Assembly (NCBI GenBank): GCA_002691725.1
Contig: NZIT01000089.1
Location: 62,179 to 68,765 of the forward strand
Direction of reading: 5' to 3'
Length of the DNA: 6,587 bases
Origin: SAR116 cluster bacterium
GTDB lineage: Bacteria; Pseudomonadota; Alphaproteobacteria; Puniceispirillales; UBA1172
The notes under the pieces: generated by a model
Databases searched by the model: none
Seen by the model: only the letters and a program-made list of their open reading frames with translations
Told to the model about the DNA's origin: nothing
Shown here: positions 5,947 through 6,587 of the stretch, one piece after another
Layout of the letters: the number at the start of each line of letters is the position of its first letter
How positions within the stretch are numbered: position 1 is the first letter of the stretch
Made by a program: the position numbers and the translations under genes

Positions 5947-5958
5947 ACCATTTCAGGG

Positions 5959-5987
5959 ATAATATTTACAGGCATAATATTAACAGG
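5959..5987 (+). repeat. near-perfect 15-bp direct repeat upstream of znuC
   Basis: ATAATATTTACAGG (5959-5972) and ATAATATTAACAGG (5974-5987) differ at one base and lie 15 bases apart. They fall in the likely 5' leader of the znuC transcript. Their role, if any, is unknown. Confidence 0.75.
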
Positions 5988-6004
5988 TCATTTGCCATAT
6001 CGTT

Positions 6005-6030
6005 AAACTATTTGCAGAAACTATTTACAG
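6005..6030 (+). repeat. 13-bp tandem direct repeat next to the zur operator
   Basis: AAACTATTTGCAG (6005-6017) is followed directly by AAACTATTTACAG (6018-6030), with one base differing. The second copy contains the TTTACA proposed as the -35 element of znuA. The duplication may therefore have created or duplicated a promoter element. Confidence 0.8.
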
Positions 6031-6051
6031 CTTGAATTGTTATGTTATAAC
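6024..6051 (+). promoter_or_regulatory. predicted sigma-70 type promoter of znuA
   Basis: TTTACA (6024-6029) and TATAAC (6046-6051) are 16 bases apart, and each matches the consensus at 5 of 6 positions. The -10 lies inside the palindrome at 6040-6055, which is the right position for repression by Zur. Transcription would start near 6058, about 55 bases before the ATG. Confidence 0.5.
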
Positions 6052-6055
6052 ATAA
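6040..6055. promoter_or_regulatory. probable Zur operator (16-bp perfect palindrome)
   Basis: TTATGTTATAACATAA is a perfect inverted repeat in the gap between znuC and znuA. Its halves, ATGTTATA and TATAACAT, are those of known proteobacterial Zur boxes, which are AT-rich palindromes with ATGTTATA...TATAACAT. Here the halves are fused with the central bases shared. It covers the -10 elements predicted for both directions, so one bound Zur dimer or dimer pair could control both znuA and znuC-znuB-zur. The palindrome is seen directly and the assignment to Zur is inferred from position. Confidence 0.75.
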
Positions 6056-6073
6056 AAATATCTATTTTGTCAT
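6044..6073 (-). promoter_or_regulatory. predicted sigma-70 type promoter of znuC-znuB-zur
   Basis: On the minus strand ATGACA (complement of 6068-6073) and TATAAC (complement of 6044-6049) are 18 bases apart. Each matches the consensus at 5 of 6 positions. The -10 is the mirror copy of the znuA -10 within the same palindrome. This would give a leader of roughly 90 bases before the 5946 start, or longer with an internal start. Confidence 0.4.
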
Positions 6074-6101
6074 TCTTAAATAATAAGTATGTATGAGCGT
6101 T

Positions 6102-6106
6102 AGGAG
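6102..6106 (+). promoter_or_regulatory. ribosome binding site of znuA
   Basis: AGGAG ends 7 bases before the ATG at 6114. It decides the start in favour of 6114 over the in-frame ATG at 6093, which lies upstream of it. Confidence 0.7.
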
Positions 6107-6113
6107 TATCGGT

Positions 6114-6587
6114 ATGCCATCAATGAAATCCATGTTTAGTGTAAGTGCATTTGTTATTTTATCATCAGGGATAATGGTAACGGATAGACAGGCAAGCGCA
6201 GAAGTGAATGTTGTCGCCTCGATTAAGCCTGTCCATTCGCTTGTCGCAGGTGTTATGGCAGGTGTCAGCACACCTGAGCTGATCATTGAAGGGTCAGGCT
6301 CGCCGCATACATATGCGTTAAAACCGTCGCAGGCAAGGCAGCTTCAAGACGCGGATCTGATATTCTGGGTTGGAAATAAGATTGAGCCTTTTCTCGAAAA
6401 ATCAATTGCAGGTATTGCGTCTGAGGACGTATCTGTTGCTCTCTCAGAAAGCCATGGATTGACAAAAATTAAACTCCGCGAAGGCGCAGATTTTGAAGCT
6501 CATGACGATCACGATCATGCAGACCATGATGATGATCATGATGACGGGCATGAAGATCACGATGAAGGGCATGATGATCATGATGAC
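6114..6587 (+). CDS. znuA: zinc ABC transporter substrate-binding protein (5' part, runs off the window)
   Basis: This is a periplasmic cluster A-I metal-binding protein that delivers zinc to ZnuB. The 158 codons in the window have no stop. Residues 1-29 form a Sec signal peptide (FSVSAFVILSSGIMV, cleavage after ASA), and the mature part begins EVNVVASIKPVHSLVAGVMAG. GSPHTYAL contains His65, which aligns with zinc ligand His60 of E. coli ZnuA, and the adjacent E. coli Glu59 is Pro here. KPSQARQLQDADLIFWVG is the conserved next segment. From 129 on comes the acidic His-rich loop typical of zinc-specific members, with nine His among residues 130-156, interrupted by the window edge. The start at 6114 has AGGAG at 6102-6106 with a 7-base spacer. 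An in-frame ATG at 6093 would add seven residues but lies ahead of that site. The second half, with the remaining His ligands, is not visible. Confidence 0.94.
   Translation, partial: MPSMKSMFSVSAFVILSSGIMVTDRQASAEVNVVASIKPVHSLVAGVMAGVSTPELIIEGSGSPHTYALKPSQARQLQDADLIFWVGNKIEPFLEKSIAGIASEDVSVALSESHGLTKIKLREGADFEAHDDHDHADHDDDHDDGHEDHDEGHDDHDD

Overview
The window looks like chromosomal DNA of a motile, Gram-negative alphaproteobacterium of moderate GC content. A marine SAR116-like lineage is a guess from the general look of the proteins and was not tested. The support for a Gram-negative is a FliA-type flagellar sigma factor, a flagellar rod/hook protein, several exported proteins with Sec signal peptides, and a Zur-ZnuABC zinc uptake locus. 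Coding density is high. No tRNA, rRNA, CRISPR array or insertion sequence was seen.

Left part (1-2025), flagellar edge. The flagellar sigma-28 factor fliA (41-763, +) is followed by an unrecognised 142-residue protein (808-1236, +). That gene meets, stop codon to stop codon with no spacer, a flagellar rod/hook protein of the FlgE/F/G family read on the opposite strand (2025-1237). This part is most likely the end of a larger flagellar cluster that continues to the left.

Middle part (2206-3753, +), a four-gene cluster of largely unknown function. It begins with a protein carrying a domain like the nitrile-hydratase-like leader peptide (NHLP) family of RiPP precursors. Three bases later comes an exported Sel1/TPR-like protein. 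Then come a 70-residue acidic protein and, overlapping it, a small exported four-cysteine protein. This is the least explained part of the window and the best candidate for an undescribed system, although no modification enzyme or dedicated exporter lies inside the window.

Right part (3808-6587), zinc homeostasis. The genes znuC, znuB and zur are read leftward as one operon (5946 to 3808), and znuA is read rightward from 6114 and runs off the window inside its His/Asp-rich metal loop. The 167-base divergent region between znuC and znuA holds a 16-bp perfect palindrome (6040-6055). It overlaps plausible -10 elements for both directions and is the expected place for a Zur operator. ZnuA would capture zinc in the periplasm, ZnuB forms the membrane channel, ZnuC powers it, and Zur with bound zinc would shut both transcripts off.

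Across the window, the gaps and gene ends carry short perfect or near-perfect tandem duplications: 16 bp x2 at 761-792, 11 bp x4 at 3770-3813, 15 bp x2 at 5959-5987 and 13 bp x2 at 6005-6030. This recurring pattern is not explained by the genes. No gene-free stretch exceeds 300 bases.
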